Positions 15,810 through 23,718 of a stretch of 64,000 nucleotides of DNA are shown piece by piece. The notes under the pieces were generated by a model. That model worked only from the letters and a program-made list of their open reading frames with translations. It made no database searches and was not told the DNA's origin. The stretch's first letter is position 1, and every line of letters begins with the position of its first letter. Source of the stretch: Cupriavidus gilardii (GTDB lineage Bacteria; Pseudomonadota; Gammaproteobacteria; Burkholderiales; Burkholderiaceae); assembly GCF_013314895.1 (NCBI RefSeq), contig NZ_JABTYE010000009.1, positions 1 through 64,000 of the forward strand, written 5' to 3'. Position numbers and translations under genes: made by a program.

Positions 15810-17262
15810 GGTCGATCTCCGTGGCCCGGGCCTGCACGAGCCAGCGCCGCAACGCATCGGCATGGGCGTCGCCCAGCACGACCGCGGAACGGTGCGTACG
15901 CAATTGGGCCAGCGCCGCGTCGACCGCGGCCGCGGCGTCGGCCTCGGTCCGATGCCGCGCCAGCCAGGCGGCGACCACCATCGCGCTGCGCGAATAACCA
16001 AGCGCGCAACTGACCAGCACGCGCCTTCCGGCCGCGTGCCAGCCACCGAGCTGGACCACCGCCTGATCGAGCTGCGCGGCGGTGGGCACGGTCAGGTCCA
16101 GCATCGGCACGCAACGATAGGCAAGCGAATCGCCGCCCACCGCCCGCGGCAGTTCGGCGCTCAGGTCCAGCACGGCATCGACGCCGGATGCGCGCAGATC
16201 GGCATGCGTGGGAAAGCGCCCGACCCAGACACCGTCCGCGACCGCGCTCGCCTGCGGGGCGCGCCGCGTCCACCAGCGCGAATTGAGGAAGGCGCCGAGC
16301 AGATACGGCGCCAGCACCCAGCGCGCGGCAATCGCCATGGTGCCGTCGCTGTCCTTCTGGAACCAGGCCGGCGCGGCCAACACATAGATCCGCGCGACAC
16401 AGGCCAGCGCCAGCGCGCCCCACAGCAGCAACAGCGCGAGCGTGACAGAGGCAGTCAACGCCAGCACCGCGCACAGCAGCGTCGCCACCGCACCCATGGC
16501 GTAGCGGCGCGCGAGCCGGCGCGTGGCCGCATCCGGCGCACTGGCCGCGATCGCGGGCAGGCGCAGCGGAAACAGATAGACGCACAGCCAGCCGACCAGC
16601 GCGCCGGTCGGCACGTCGACCAGATGGTGCTGCCAGGTAGTCAGCACCGATACGCCGATCAGCGCGAACCAGCCATGCATCAGCCAACGCCAGCGGTTGG
16701 GCAGATGCGCGGCGAACGCGACCCACAGGATGATCAGCAGGCTGATATGCAGCGACGGCGCCTGGTTGAACGGCAGGTCGAAGCCGCCGAGCAGCGTGAA
16801 CAGCTGCCCTGGCAGCCCGTCCGCCTCGGGGCGCGTGAAGGCGAAGCGCAACGGGAACGCGATGAAGCAGGCGACCGAGATCAATTGCGCCGCAACGAGG
16901 CGCTTGACGTGCGTCAGCAGCGCGGCGCGCGTGCGCCACAGGAAGAACGAGATGCCGTACAGCAGGTCGATCGACCAGTACGGCACGATGGTCCACGGCA
17001 CGAATGGAATGCCACGCTCCCAGCTGAAGTAGAACGACGGCACGTCCGCGCGCTGGCTGGCCAGCCAGTTGGCAAAGCCGTAGCTCGAGAAGAACAGCGC
17101 GCCGGCCAGCGCGAGCAGCACGCAGGCCAGGGTCCAGGGACGGGGCTCCTCGGTAGCCGGTTGCGGCGCATCGGGTTGCGAACCGGGTTGCAAACCGGGC
17201 CGCATGCCGGGCCGCATTCCGGGCCGCGTACCGGACTGCGTGGGGGCTGGCAAGGCGCTCAT
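15799..17262 (-). CDS. PAP2-family lipid phosphatase fused to a dual-specificity phosphatase
   Basis: A 487-residue fusion. After a proline/glycine-rich tetrapeptide repeat (residues 13-30), residues 42-320 form a polytopic PAP2 domain of the inositolphosphotransferase-like type: PSLH with His172, and HHLVD with His212/His213 and Asp216. Residues 340-470 form a cysteine phosphatase domain with the P-loop CALGYSRS (Cys419, Arg425) and a candidate general acid Asp389. The usual HC before the P-loop is SC. The start overlaps the upstream stop as ATGA. Either domain could dephosphorylate a phosphatidyl- or phosphoinositol-type intermediate; the PAP2 domain may instead be a head-group transferase. 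Confidence 0.88.
   Translation of the reverse strand: MSALPAPTQSGTRPGMRPGMRPGLQPGSQPDAPQPATEEPRPWTLACVLLALAGALFFSSYGFANWLASQRADVPSFYFSWERGIPFVPWTIVPYWSIDLLYGISFFLWRTRAALLTHVKRLVAAQLISVACFIAFPLRFAFTRPEADGLPGQLFTLLGGFDLPFNQAPSLHISLLIILWVAFAAHLPNRWRWLMHGWFALIGVSVLTTWQHHLVDVPTGALVGWLCVYLFPLRLPAIAASAPDAATRRLARRYAMGAVATLLCAVLALTASVTLALLLLWGALALACVARIYVLAAPAWFQKDSDGTMAIAARWVLAPYLLGAFLNSRWWTRRAPQASAVADGVWVGRFPTHADLRASGVDAVLDLSAELPRAVGGDSLAYRCVPMLDLTVPTAAQLDQAVVQLGGWHAAGRRVLVSCALGYSRSAMVVAAWLARHRTEADAAAAVDAALAQLRTHRSAVVLGDAHADALRRWLVQARATEIDHAS
17178..17237. repeat. Five 12-bp repeats in the PAP2-phosphatase gene
   Basis: Five units like GCATGCCGGGCC encode a Pro-Gly-Met/Leu-Arg/Gln tetrapeptide repeat in the cytoplasmic N-terminal tail. 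In-frame slippage would vary tail length without disrupting the enzyme. Confidence 0.8.
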
Positions 17263-19022
17263 GCCTCGCGCCTGCGCGCCAGGCTGACAGTGAAGATACC
17301 CCAGCGGTCGATCCGCTGCGTCACCTTGTCGAAGCCGGCAGTGCGCACCAGTTCGTCCATCTCGGCCTGCGAGCGGCGCCGCATCACCCACGCCGCGCCG
17401 GCCCGGTGGCTGGTCAGCGCGCGGGCAATGAACTCCAGTTGCGGATGCCACGGCTGGCCCGTGTAGACCAGATAGCCGCCCGGCGGCACCGCGCACGCCA
17501 GGCCGCCGAGCGAGCGGCGGATCATCGCGTTGTCGGGGAACAGTTCGTACAGGCCGGAGACGACCGCCAGGGTCGGCGCCGGCGACAGCGCGGCCAGATC
17601 CTCGCCATCGAAGGCGTCACCCTGTTCGAAGCGGGCGATGCCGCCCAGACCCTTGGCTGCGATCAATGCCCTGCCCTGCTCGACGTTCAGCGCGCTGTAG
17701 TCGCGCAGCAGGATCGATTCGACCGCGTCCCGGTCGAGCTTCTCCAGCGCCTCGAGCACGTAGCGCCCGTGGCCGGCGGCGATATCGACCATCCGCACCG
17801 GCATGCCGGCCGCATGCAGCCGGCGCACGGCCTCGGCAATCAGTTCCTCGGCGTGGACCTTGCGCTGGCGGATGCCGCGCCAGCCGATCGCATCGAGGTA
17901 TTGGCGGTCGGCCATCCGCCCCAGCGCGCCGCGCCCCGACGGCGTGTTGCGATAGACGTAGTCGAGCGTCGAGCCCGAATCGAAGCCGGTTTCATGACCG
18001 AGGCGCACGCCATCGGACAGCAGGCCGCCGAGCTTGAGATTGGCGCGTGCGGCGCGCCAGTACCAGGCGGCAAGGCCGGTCGGCGGCGAGGCGAGCCGGT
18101 CCGATTCCTCGCGGAACGGCCCGATCTGGTCGGCATCGAGCAGCGAGCGCGGCGCCGACGGCGAGTCGAACTCGCGCACGATGAAGCGCCGCGCCGCGTC
18201 GACTGCGCGCTGGCGGTCGCGTTCGCCCAGCGTGTCGTGATAGAAGCCATCGAGCACGATGCGCTCCTTGGTCCGGCTGCCCAGCCGTTCGTAGAAACGG
18301 TCCTGCGGTCCGCGATGGACCACCCAGTCGGCGCCGGAGATCAGCAGTTGCGTCGGCACGGTGATCGCGGCCGCGTCGGCGACGACCCGTTCGGCGGTCT
18401 CGTACAGATCGAGCAGGATATTGACCGCGATCGGCCGCGCGATCAGCGGATCGCGTTCATAGCTGGCGATGCGCTCGGGATCGTGCGTCAGGAACTTCGC
18501 CTTGACATAGCTGTTGACGAAGAACTTGCCGCGCAGCCGGTGCATCAGCTTCAGGCCTGGGCGCGCGAACGGCACGTACAGCTTGACCTTGAACGCGGGC
18601 GAGGCCAGGACCAGCGCGCGGATCGACGGCGCGTAGTCGTGCACCCACGTCGCGGCCAGCACCGCGCCGACGCTTTGCGCGACCACTGCGATGCGCTCCA
18701 GCGCGATGCCGTGGCTGGCGGCGATATGCTCGGTAAAGGTCTGGATGTCGCGTACGGAATCGGCCAGGCTGGGGCTGTAGCCACGCTCTCCCGGCGAGCG
18801 GCCATGGCCCCGCGCGTCCCAGGCAAAGATGTCGTAGCCGGGCAGATTCAATTCGTCGGCAAGGTGGGCGACACGGCCGGAATGCTCGTGCCCGCGATGG
18901 AACAGCACCACCGCGCCGCGCGGTTGTCCCTCGACCGCCGGCCAGTGCCGATAGAACAGCGTCTGCCCGTCGTGAGTCTGGAACTGCAGCTCCAGCGGCT
19001 GGCGCATCGGCAGTCCGTCCAT
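17259..19022 (-). CDS. Bifunctional alpha/beta hydrolase and SAM-dependent methyltransferase
   Basis: A 587-residue fusion. Residues 5-300 form a monoacylglycerol-lipase-like alpha/beta hydrolase: oxyanion region FHRGHEHSGR, nucleophile Ser117 in AQSVGA (Ala in place of the first Gly of GxSxG), and acid/base candidates in ISGADWVVHRGP and FYHDTLGE. Residues 330-587 form a class I methyltransferase with SAM-binding motif VDIAAGHGRYVLEAL near 395-410. It lies 3 bp after the CDP-alcohol transferase gene and overlaps the next start by 4 bp. In the pathway it may remove an acyl group and methylate a head group. Confidence 0.9.
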   Translation of the reverse strand: MDGLPMRQPLELQFQTHDGQTLFYRHWPAVEGQPRGAVVLFHRGHEHSGRVAHLADELNLPGYDIFAWDARGHGRSPGERGYSPSLADSVRDIQTFTEHIAASHGIALERIAVVAQSVGAVLAATWVHDYAPSIRALVLASPAFKVKLYVPFARPGLKLMHRLRGKFFVNSYVKAKFLTHDPERIASYERDPLIARPIAVNILLDLYETAERVVADAAAITVPTQLLISGADWVVHRGPQDRFYERLGSRTKERIVLDGFYHDTLGERDRQRAVDAARRFIVREFDSPSAPRSLLDADQIGPFREESDRLASPPTGLAAWYWRAARANLKLGGLLSDGVRLGHETGFDSGSTLDYVYRNTPSGRGALGRMADRQYLDAIGWRGIRQRKVHAEELIAEAVRRLHAAGMPVRMVDIAAGHGRYVLEALEKLDRDAVESILLRDYSALNVEQGRALIAAKGLGGIARFEQGDAFDGEDLAALSPAPTLAVVSGLYELFPDNAMIRRSLGGLACAVPPGGYLVYTGQPWHPQLEFIARALTSHRAGAAWVMRRRSQAEMDELVRTAGFDKVTQRIDRWGIFTVSLARRREA

Positions 19023-19025
19023 GCC

Positions 19026-19676
19026 TTACTCCGCGGTCTGGCTCGGCGCTCGAGCCCGCACCTGGGCCTGCGCTTCGGCGACGCCGCGGCGGACCCGGTT
19101 GACGATGGTGAGTACCGACAGCAAAGACAGCAGCAGCCACAGCCACGGCCCGACTGTGCCGAAGCCGAGGCCGACGCCGGCCCACAGCGCGATCGCGCCC
19201 ACCACCAGCGCGCGGTCGCTCTTGCCGAAGGGGCCGTCGTAGCGGCGGCTTGCACCGGCCAGCGGACCGATCAGCCCCGCGGCCTCGACGATCACCGCCA
19301 GCAGGGCAAATGGTCCGACCTGGACGAGATTGAAGTCCGGCAGCGCGGCCAGCGGCAGGATCAGCGCGATATCGGAGACGATGTCGCCGAGTTCGTTCAG
19401 ATAGGCACCCAGCGCGCTCTTCTGGCCGTGCTCGCGCGCCAGCATGCCGTCGATCGCATTGAGCGCCATCCGCGCAAACAGCCACAGCGGGAACAGCAGG
19501 AACAGCACGGACGTCTCGGCCACCAGCGCGCCGATCGCCGCCAGCGCACCGATGGCCAGCGAGCCGGCCGCGGCGACCAGCGTCACCTGATTGGCGGTGG
19601 CCCCGCGCTCGGCCAGATCCTGGACCAGCGGGCGCAGCCACGCCTGGAATCTGGGCTTGAGTTCGTAGAGCGTCAT
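19026..19676 (-). CDS. CDP-alcohol phosphatidyltransferase family protein with altered active-site motif
   Basis: A 216-residue membrane enzyme of the CDP-alcohol phosphatidyltransferase family, first gene of the lipid operon. The family motif D1xxD2GxxAR-x8-G-xxx-D3-xxx-D4 appears as NAIDGMLAREHGQKSALG then AYLNELGD: D2 (76) and D4 (98) are kept but D1 is Asn73 and D3 is Asn94. D3 and D4 normally bind metal and activate the acceptor alcohol, so the chemistry or acceptor may differ. The chosen ATG has GGGAGG 8 nt upstream; an upstream in-frame extension lacks one. Confidence 0.9.
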   Translation of the reverse strand: MTLYELKPRFQAWLRPLVQDLAERGATANQVTLVAAAGSLAIGALAAIGALVAETSVLFLLFPLWLFARMALNAIDGMLAREHGQKSALGAYLNELGDIVSDIALILPLAALPDFNLVQVGPFALLAVIVEAAGLIGPLAGASRRYDGPFGKSDRALVVGAIALWAGVGLGFGTVGPWLWLLLSLLSVLTIVNRVRRGVAEAQAQVRARAPSQTAE

Positions 19677-19951
19677 TGCGCCGGCCTCCCGCAGAGCTTG
19701 CGCCGGAAGCGGCATGGCGATGCGCCAGGCTGAGCCGGAACCCGGCGCGCTGTGCGGCCGGTGAACCGGGACCCCCCTTCCGGATTTATTGGTATTGGTA
19801 TCTGGTCTTGGCTCGACGCCCGGCATGCCGTAGCGGCTGGCCGGGGCGTCAAGGCCGAGACATTACCAGAACTGGGGTCGGCGGTGAATTCAGCGATTGT
19901 GAATTCGCTCGCAGGACGTGGGTCAGCGCAACGCTTCCACGTTGCGGCCGT

Positions 19952-20347
19952 TCAAGCCGGGGCGGCTACGTCAATTCCCTGCAAACAAAGCCATCGGTGC
20001 TTGCGCTGCGCCCAATGCAACAATTGCGGCGCCGGGAAATCCCTGTCCTCAAGGCATCCGGCCGATACCGAAATGGCGTCCTTCAACGCCTCGGCTCGCA
20101 TCAGCACCACGGACCCGCACGTGGTGCAGAATTCCTGTTCCAGCCATTGTCCCGATGTCCCGGTGCGCCGCCACGTCCTGGTTTCGCCTTTTTGGCTGAC
20201 GATGGCCGAATCGGCATAGATTGCGCGGTAGGAGAACGCGGAGCCCGTGCAGCGCTGGCATTCGAGGCAACTGCAGGCATAAACGCGGCGCGGCTCGCCG
20301 GCGAGAACCAGTTCGACGCCGCGACACGAACATGCCGCGGTCCGCAT
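19952..20347 (-). CDS. GFA-family zinc protein (glutathione-dependent formaldehyde-activating/CENP-V fold)
   Basis: A 131-residue GFA protein. Zinc ligands are CSC near residue 6, CSCLEC near residues 25-30 and CTTC near residue 80. Relatives open MRTA-CSC, so that ATG was chosen; two in-frame ATGs 6 and 13 codons upstream exist and none has a strong ribosome site. GFA proteins are often annotated as S-hydroxymethylglutathione synthases but most are functionally uncharacterised. It is upstream of, and on the same strand as, the lipid operon, with 275 bp between them, so it is probably not co-transcribed. Confidence 0.85.
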   Translation of the reverse strand: MRTAACSCRGVELVLAGEPRRVYACSCLECQRCTGSAFSYRAIYADSAIVSQKGETRTWRRTGTSGQWLEQEFCTTCGSVVLMRAEALKDAISVSAGCLEDRDFPAPQLLHWAQRKHRWLCLQGIDVAAPA

Positions 20348-20470
20348 GCGGGCTTCAACTTGCATTGGCCAACTCGGTCGTGTCATGCCAATCAGGCAGA
20401 AAGCACGGGTTCATTAGAATGCGGACGACGGCTGAGCCGATCCGCTGCGCAGCGCGCAGGGGAAAATACG

Positions 20471-20590
20471 ATGTCATGGAAGTTCTCCGGCGGTCCAATC
20501 GCGATGTTTCGACCGCGCCAGCTTTTTGGGATGGGCCGATTCGATGATATCGATTCGCCCCGGCACCGGGAAGAACGCACTTCGAGGTAA
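20471..20590 (+). CDS. Possible 39-residue small protein
   Basis: ATG with AGGGGA 8 nt upstream opens a 39-codon frame beginning MSWKFSGGPIAMFRPRQLF and ending REERTSR. It is not recognised. It could be a real small protein, or a fragment left from a lost gene. The only support is the ribosome site and its place in an otherwise empty gap. Confidence 0.2.
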   Translation: MSWKFSGGPIAMFRPRQLFGMGRFDDIDSPRHREERTSR

Positions 20591-20592
20591 GT

Positions 20593-20606
20593 ATCGATCC
20601 ATCGAT
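20593..20606. promoter_or_regulatory. Candidate operator of the HxlR regulator
   Basis: ATCGAT-CC-ATCGAT, two copies of a self-palindromic hexamer, lies 14 bp before the HxlR start. HxlR-type regulators bind short inverted repeats close to their own promoters. The assignment is inferred from position only. Confidence 0.3.
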
Positions 20607-20619
20607 GGAGTGTCTTGCA

Positions 20620-20961
20620 ATGAGGAACAAGGAGCCGGACGGTTGCGGATTTGCCTCCGCGCTGCAGGCAATCGGCGGCAAATGGAAGACTTCGGTGCTT
20701 TGGGAATTGCACCTGCGTCCGCATCGCTTCGCCGAACTGCGCCGGGTATTGCCCGGTGTCAGCGAAAAAGTCCTGGCGCAGCAATTGCGGCAAATGGAGG
20801 CGGACGGTTTGATCCACCGTCATGATTACGGCGAAGTCCCGCCTCGCGTCGAATATTCGATCACGCCGTTGGGGCTGAGCCTGAATGACGCGGTAACGGC
20901 GATGTCGGCCTGGGGCAAGCGGCACGAGGCATGGAAGGCCGAGCGGATGGCAGCGGCCTGA
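20620..20961 (+). CDS. HxlR-family transcriptional regulator
   Basis: A 113-residue winged-helix protein. HxlR signatures are ALQAIGGKWKTSVLWEL near residue 20, FAELRRVLPGVSEKVLAQQLRQ and VPPRVEYSITPLGLSL. An N-terminal Cys (Cys9) fits family members that sense electrophiles through cysteine. The ATG has GGAG 9 nt upstream; another ATG five codons earlier is possible. The alpha/beta hydrolase gene follows after 44 bp of tandem repeat, so the pair probably forms an operon induced by a reactive small molecule. Confidence 0.92.
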   Translation: MRNKEPDGCGFASALQAIGGKWKTSVLWELHLRPHRFAELRRVLPGVSEKVLAQQLRQMEADGLIHRHDYGEVPPRVEYSITPLGLSLNDAVTAMSAWGKRHEAWKAERMAAA

Positions 20962-20995
20962 AGCAGCGGCCTGAAGCAGCGGCCTGAAGCAGCGG
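20951..20995. repeat. 13-bp tandem repeat across the HxlR stop codon
   Basis: CAGCGGCCTGAAG is repeated three times exactly plus six bases of a fourth copy. The stop codon of the HxlR gene is the TGA of the first unit, and the ribosome site of the hydrolase gene follows directly. Confidence 0.85.
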
Positions 20996-21005
20996 AGAAA
21001 CGACG

Positions 21006-21893
21006 ATGGTGGAAAAGACCGTAACGCGCTTCCGTGTCGATGACATCGACTGCGTCGGGTATCTCTATCGTCCGCCGCGCGAACCGCTGCCAGGCTGCAT
21101 CGTGATGGCGCACGGCTTCGGCGGAACGCAACAGGGCTCGCTGGCCCGCACCGCCGAGGACTTTGCCGCAGCGGGCTTCGTCGTGCTGACCTTCGACTAC
21201 CGCTACTTTGGCGAAAGCGGCGGCACGCCGCGCCAACTGATCTCGATCGCGGCACAGAAGGCGGACTGGCATGCCGCGATCGCGCATGCCCGGAACCTTC
21301 CAGGCGCCGATGCGCAGTGCATCGCGTTGTGGGGCAGCTCCCTGAGCGGTGGCCATGTCGTCGAGGTCGCCGCCGAAGATTCGCGTATCGCGGCGGTGGT
21401 CGCACAGGTGCCGTTCAACGGTTTTCCACGCAAGGTCGAAGGCAGGACCTCTGCCGAGACGCGCCAATTGCTGCGGGCTATCCTCAAAGACTGGTGGCAT
21501 GGCCGGACCGGCAAGCCGCCGCACTACGTGCCCGCGGTTGCGCCGCGCGGCCAACTGGCCGTCATGGCGTTCGACGAGGCCGACGACGTGGTCCGCTCGA
21601 TGCAGAACGACAGCTGGCGCAACGAGATCACGCCGCGCGTGCTGCTCGACATGATGCTGTGGTATCGGCCCGGACGGCGAGCGCATCGCGTCAAGGCGCC
21701 GATTCTTGTCTGCCTGGCCGAGCGCGACTCGCAAACGCCGTCGCATCTGGGGCGCCGGATCGCGGACCGGGCCCCGCGTGGCGAATTGCGACGCTATCCG
21801 TGCGCGCATTTCGACTTCTACAAGGACGCGGTGCGCCGGATCGTGGTGGCGGATCAGATCAGTTTTCTGCGCACGCAATTGGCCTGGCGCTGA
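21006..21893 (+). CDS. Alpha/beta hydrolase (dienelactone hydrolase/prolyl oligopeptidase-like)
   Basis: A 295-residue alpha/beta hydrolase. The oxyanion stretch is MAHGFGGTQQGSLAR, a conserved strand is VLTFDYRYFGESGG, and the nucleophile elbow is WGSSLSGGH with Ser112. Acid and base candidates are Asp in LAERDSQTP and His in YPCAHFDFYK. No signal peptide is present. It is downstream of the HxlR regulator. Relatives include acetylxylan esterase-like and YcjY-like proteins; substrate unknown. Confidence 0.88.
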   Translation: MVEKTVTRFRVDDIDCVGYLYRPPREPLPGCIVMAHGFGGTQQGSLARTAEDFAAAGFVVLTFDYRYFGESGGTPRQLISIAAQKADWHAAIAHARNLPGADAQCIALWGSSLSGGHVVEVAAEDSRIAAVVAQVPFNGFPRKVEGRTSAETRQLLRAILKDWWHGRTGKPPHYVPAVAPRGQLAVMAFDEADDVVRSMQNDSWRNEITPRVLLDMMLWYRPGRRAHRVKAPILVCLAERDSQTPSHLGRRIADRAPRGELRRYPCAHFDFYKDAVRRIVVADQISFLRTQLAWR

Positions 21894-22106
21894 AGGCAAG
21901 CAGGATTCGCCTGAAGCCGACGCGATGCGTCGGGACACGACACGACGGTCAGTGTGCGGCATCTCGTCCGGCACATCTGACCTCGTGTCAGTCTCATCCC
22001 CACTTCTGCCCTCGACTTTCCCGGCCGCAGCTTCTACTGTCCAGCAAGAGTGGAACGCGGCGTCGCAGCGCATCGGTCTGCCAGAACAAGACGAAGGGGA
22101 CCCGCT

Positions 22107-23663
22107 ATGACGACATTGCACTCGCGCCGCTCGTTTCTCGTCGCAACGCTTGGGACCGCCCTTGCCGCCTGCGGAGGCGACGACGACGATCCGCCGCCCT
22201 CAAAAGATCCACCCGCCCCGCCGGTGCCGGAGGCGCAAATCACGCAAGCGATTGCCCGACTCGACACGCTGGTCACCGACCAGATGTCCCGCACCGGCGT
22301 GCCGGGGGTGGCAACGGCGGTGGTCCGCGGCAACCAGGTCGTTTACGCCAGGGGATTCGGCAAGCGGGCCGTCGACGAGGCCGCGGCGGTCGACGCCGAT
22401 ACCGTGTTCCAGCTCGCCTCGATGTCGAAATCGCTCGGCGCCATGGTGGTCGCGCATCAAGTCGGGATCGGGCGCATCCGGTGGGACACGCCTGTGCAAT
22501 CGCAATTGCCGTGGTTCGCCTTGTCCGATCCGGAGGTCAATCCGGTGCTGACGGTGGCGGACCTGTACTCGCACCGCTCGGGCCTGCCCGACCATGCGGG
22601 CGATCGTCTCGAGGACATGGGTTATGACCGTCGCCAGGTACTGGAACGATTGCGCTTTCTGCCGCTGCATCCGTTTCGCGCCTCGTACCAGTACACCAAT
22701 TTCGGCCTGACCGCCGCCGCCGAAGCGGTGGCGACGGCGGCGGCGATGGACTGGGCCACGCTGTCCGAGCAGACCCTCTATCGTCCGCTCGGCATGACGC
22801 GCACCAGTTCGCGCCACGCCGACTATCTGGCCCGCGACAATCGCGCGGTGGGCCACGTGCGGGAGAACGGCGTGTGGATACGCGGTCCTGTGCGCGATGC
22901 CGATGCGCAATCGCCGGCAGGCGGCGTCAGCGCGTCGATCAACGACGTGGCGCGCTGGCTCGTCATGATGCTCGGCGAAGGCATGTTCGAAGGCAGGCGC
23001 GTGGTCGATGCCGGCGCGCTGAAGGAAGCGATCGCGCCGCACAACCAGTCCACGCCGCCAGCCGACGGGCGTCCGGCGGGCTTCTACGGCTATGGCTTCA
23101 ACGTCGGCACCAATCCTGCCGGCCGCGCGATGTACAACCACTCCGGTGCGTTTGCGCTCGGCGCCGCGACGGCCTTCCTCGCGGTGCCCTCGCTGAATCT
23201 GGCGATCGTCACGCTGACCAACGGCTTTCCAATCGGCGTGCCGGAGACGATCAACAACCAGTTCTTCGATCTGGTCGACTTCGGTGCGATCCAGCGCGAC
23301 TGGGCCACGATCATCGAGGAGGCGCTGGCGCCCGTGCTGGCGCCGGAAGGGGGGCTGGTGGGCGCCACGCCGCCGGCCTCGCCGCTGCCGCCGCGCGCGC
23401 TGTCGGTCTATGCCGGCGACTACGCCAACGATTACTACGGGCCGATCACGGTACGCGAATCCGCCGGTGCACTGGTGCTGACGATCGGACCCGCTCCGCT
23501 GGTGTTACCGTTGTCGCACTGGGACGGCGACGTCTACACGTTCCGTCTGCGCAACGAAAACGCGACGCCGGGTACGATCTCTCGCGTCTGGTTCGGCAGC
23601 GATCGGCTGACGCTCGAGTACTACGACCGCGAGGGCCTGGGCACGTTCATGCGGACAGGCTGA
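22107..23663 (+). CDS. Exported serine hydrolase (beta-lactamase class C family) lipoprotein
   Basis: A 518-residue protein. The N terminus combines a twin-arginine motif SRRSFL with a lipobox ALAAC (Cys22), so a Tat-exported lipoprotein is predicted. The penicillin-binding fold follows: SxxK is Ser105-Met-Ser-Lys108, the second motif YTN is residues 196-198, and a third block resembling HSG is in YNHSGAFALG. The last 100 residues form a DUF3471-like beta domain (ALSVYAGDYANDYYGPITV). A GAAGGGG ribosome site precedes the ATG. Such proteins are esterases or D-aminopeptidases more often than beta-lactamases. Confidence 0.9.
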   Translation: MTTLHSRRSFLVATLGTALAACGGDDDDPPPSKDPPAPPVPEAQITQAIARLDTLVTDQMSRTGVPGVATAVVRGNQVVYARGFGKRAVDEAAAVDADTVFQLASMSKSLGAMVVAHQVGIGRIRWDTPVQSQLPWFALSDPEVNPVLTVADLYSHRSGLPDHAGDRLEDMGYDRRQVLERLRFLPLHPFRASYQYTNFGLTAAAEAVATAAAMDWATLSEQTLYRPLGMTRTSSRHADYLARDNRAVGHVRENGVWIRGPVRDADAQSPAGGVSASINDVARWLVMMLGEGMFEGRRVVDAGALKEAIAPHNQSTPPADGRPAGFYGYGFNVGTNPAGRAMYNHSGAFALGAATAFLAVPSLNLAIVTLTNGFPIGVPETINNQFFDLVDFGAIQRDWATIIEEALAPVLAPEGGLVGATPPASPLPPRALSVYAGDYANDYYGPITVRESAGALVLTIGPAPLVLPLSHWDGDVYTFRLRNENATPGTISRVWFGSDRLTLEYYDREGLGTFMRTG

Positions 23664-23718
23664 AGCGCACCCCGGCCGGAACCGGGATGCGCTGCGTCAA
23701 ACGATCGTCAGACCGGCG

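Noticed and set aside
17406..19733. A 775-codon plus-strand frame
   Set aside because: Antisense to the hydrolase-methyltransferase and CDP-alcohol transferase genes; Gln/Arg-rich product typical of shadow frames.
22107..23663. Antibiotic-resistance beta-lactamase
   Set aside because: SxxK and YxN motifs are present, but the protein is a 518-residue lipoprotein with a DUF3471-like tail, as in esterase/peptidase relatives; resistance cannot be inferred.
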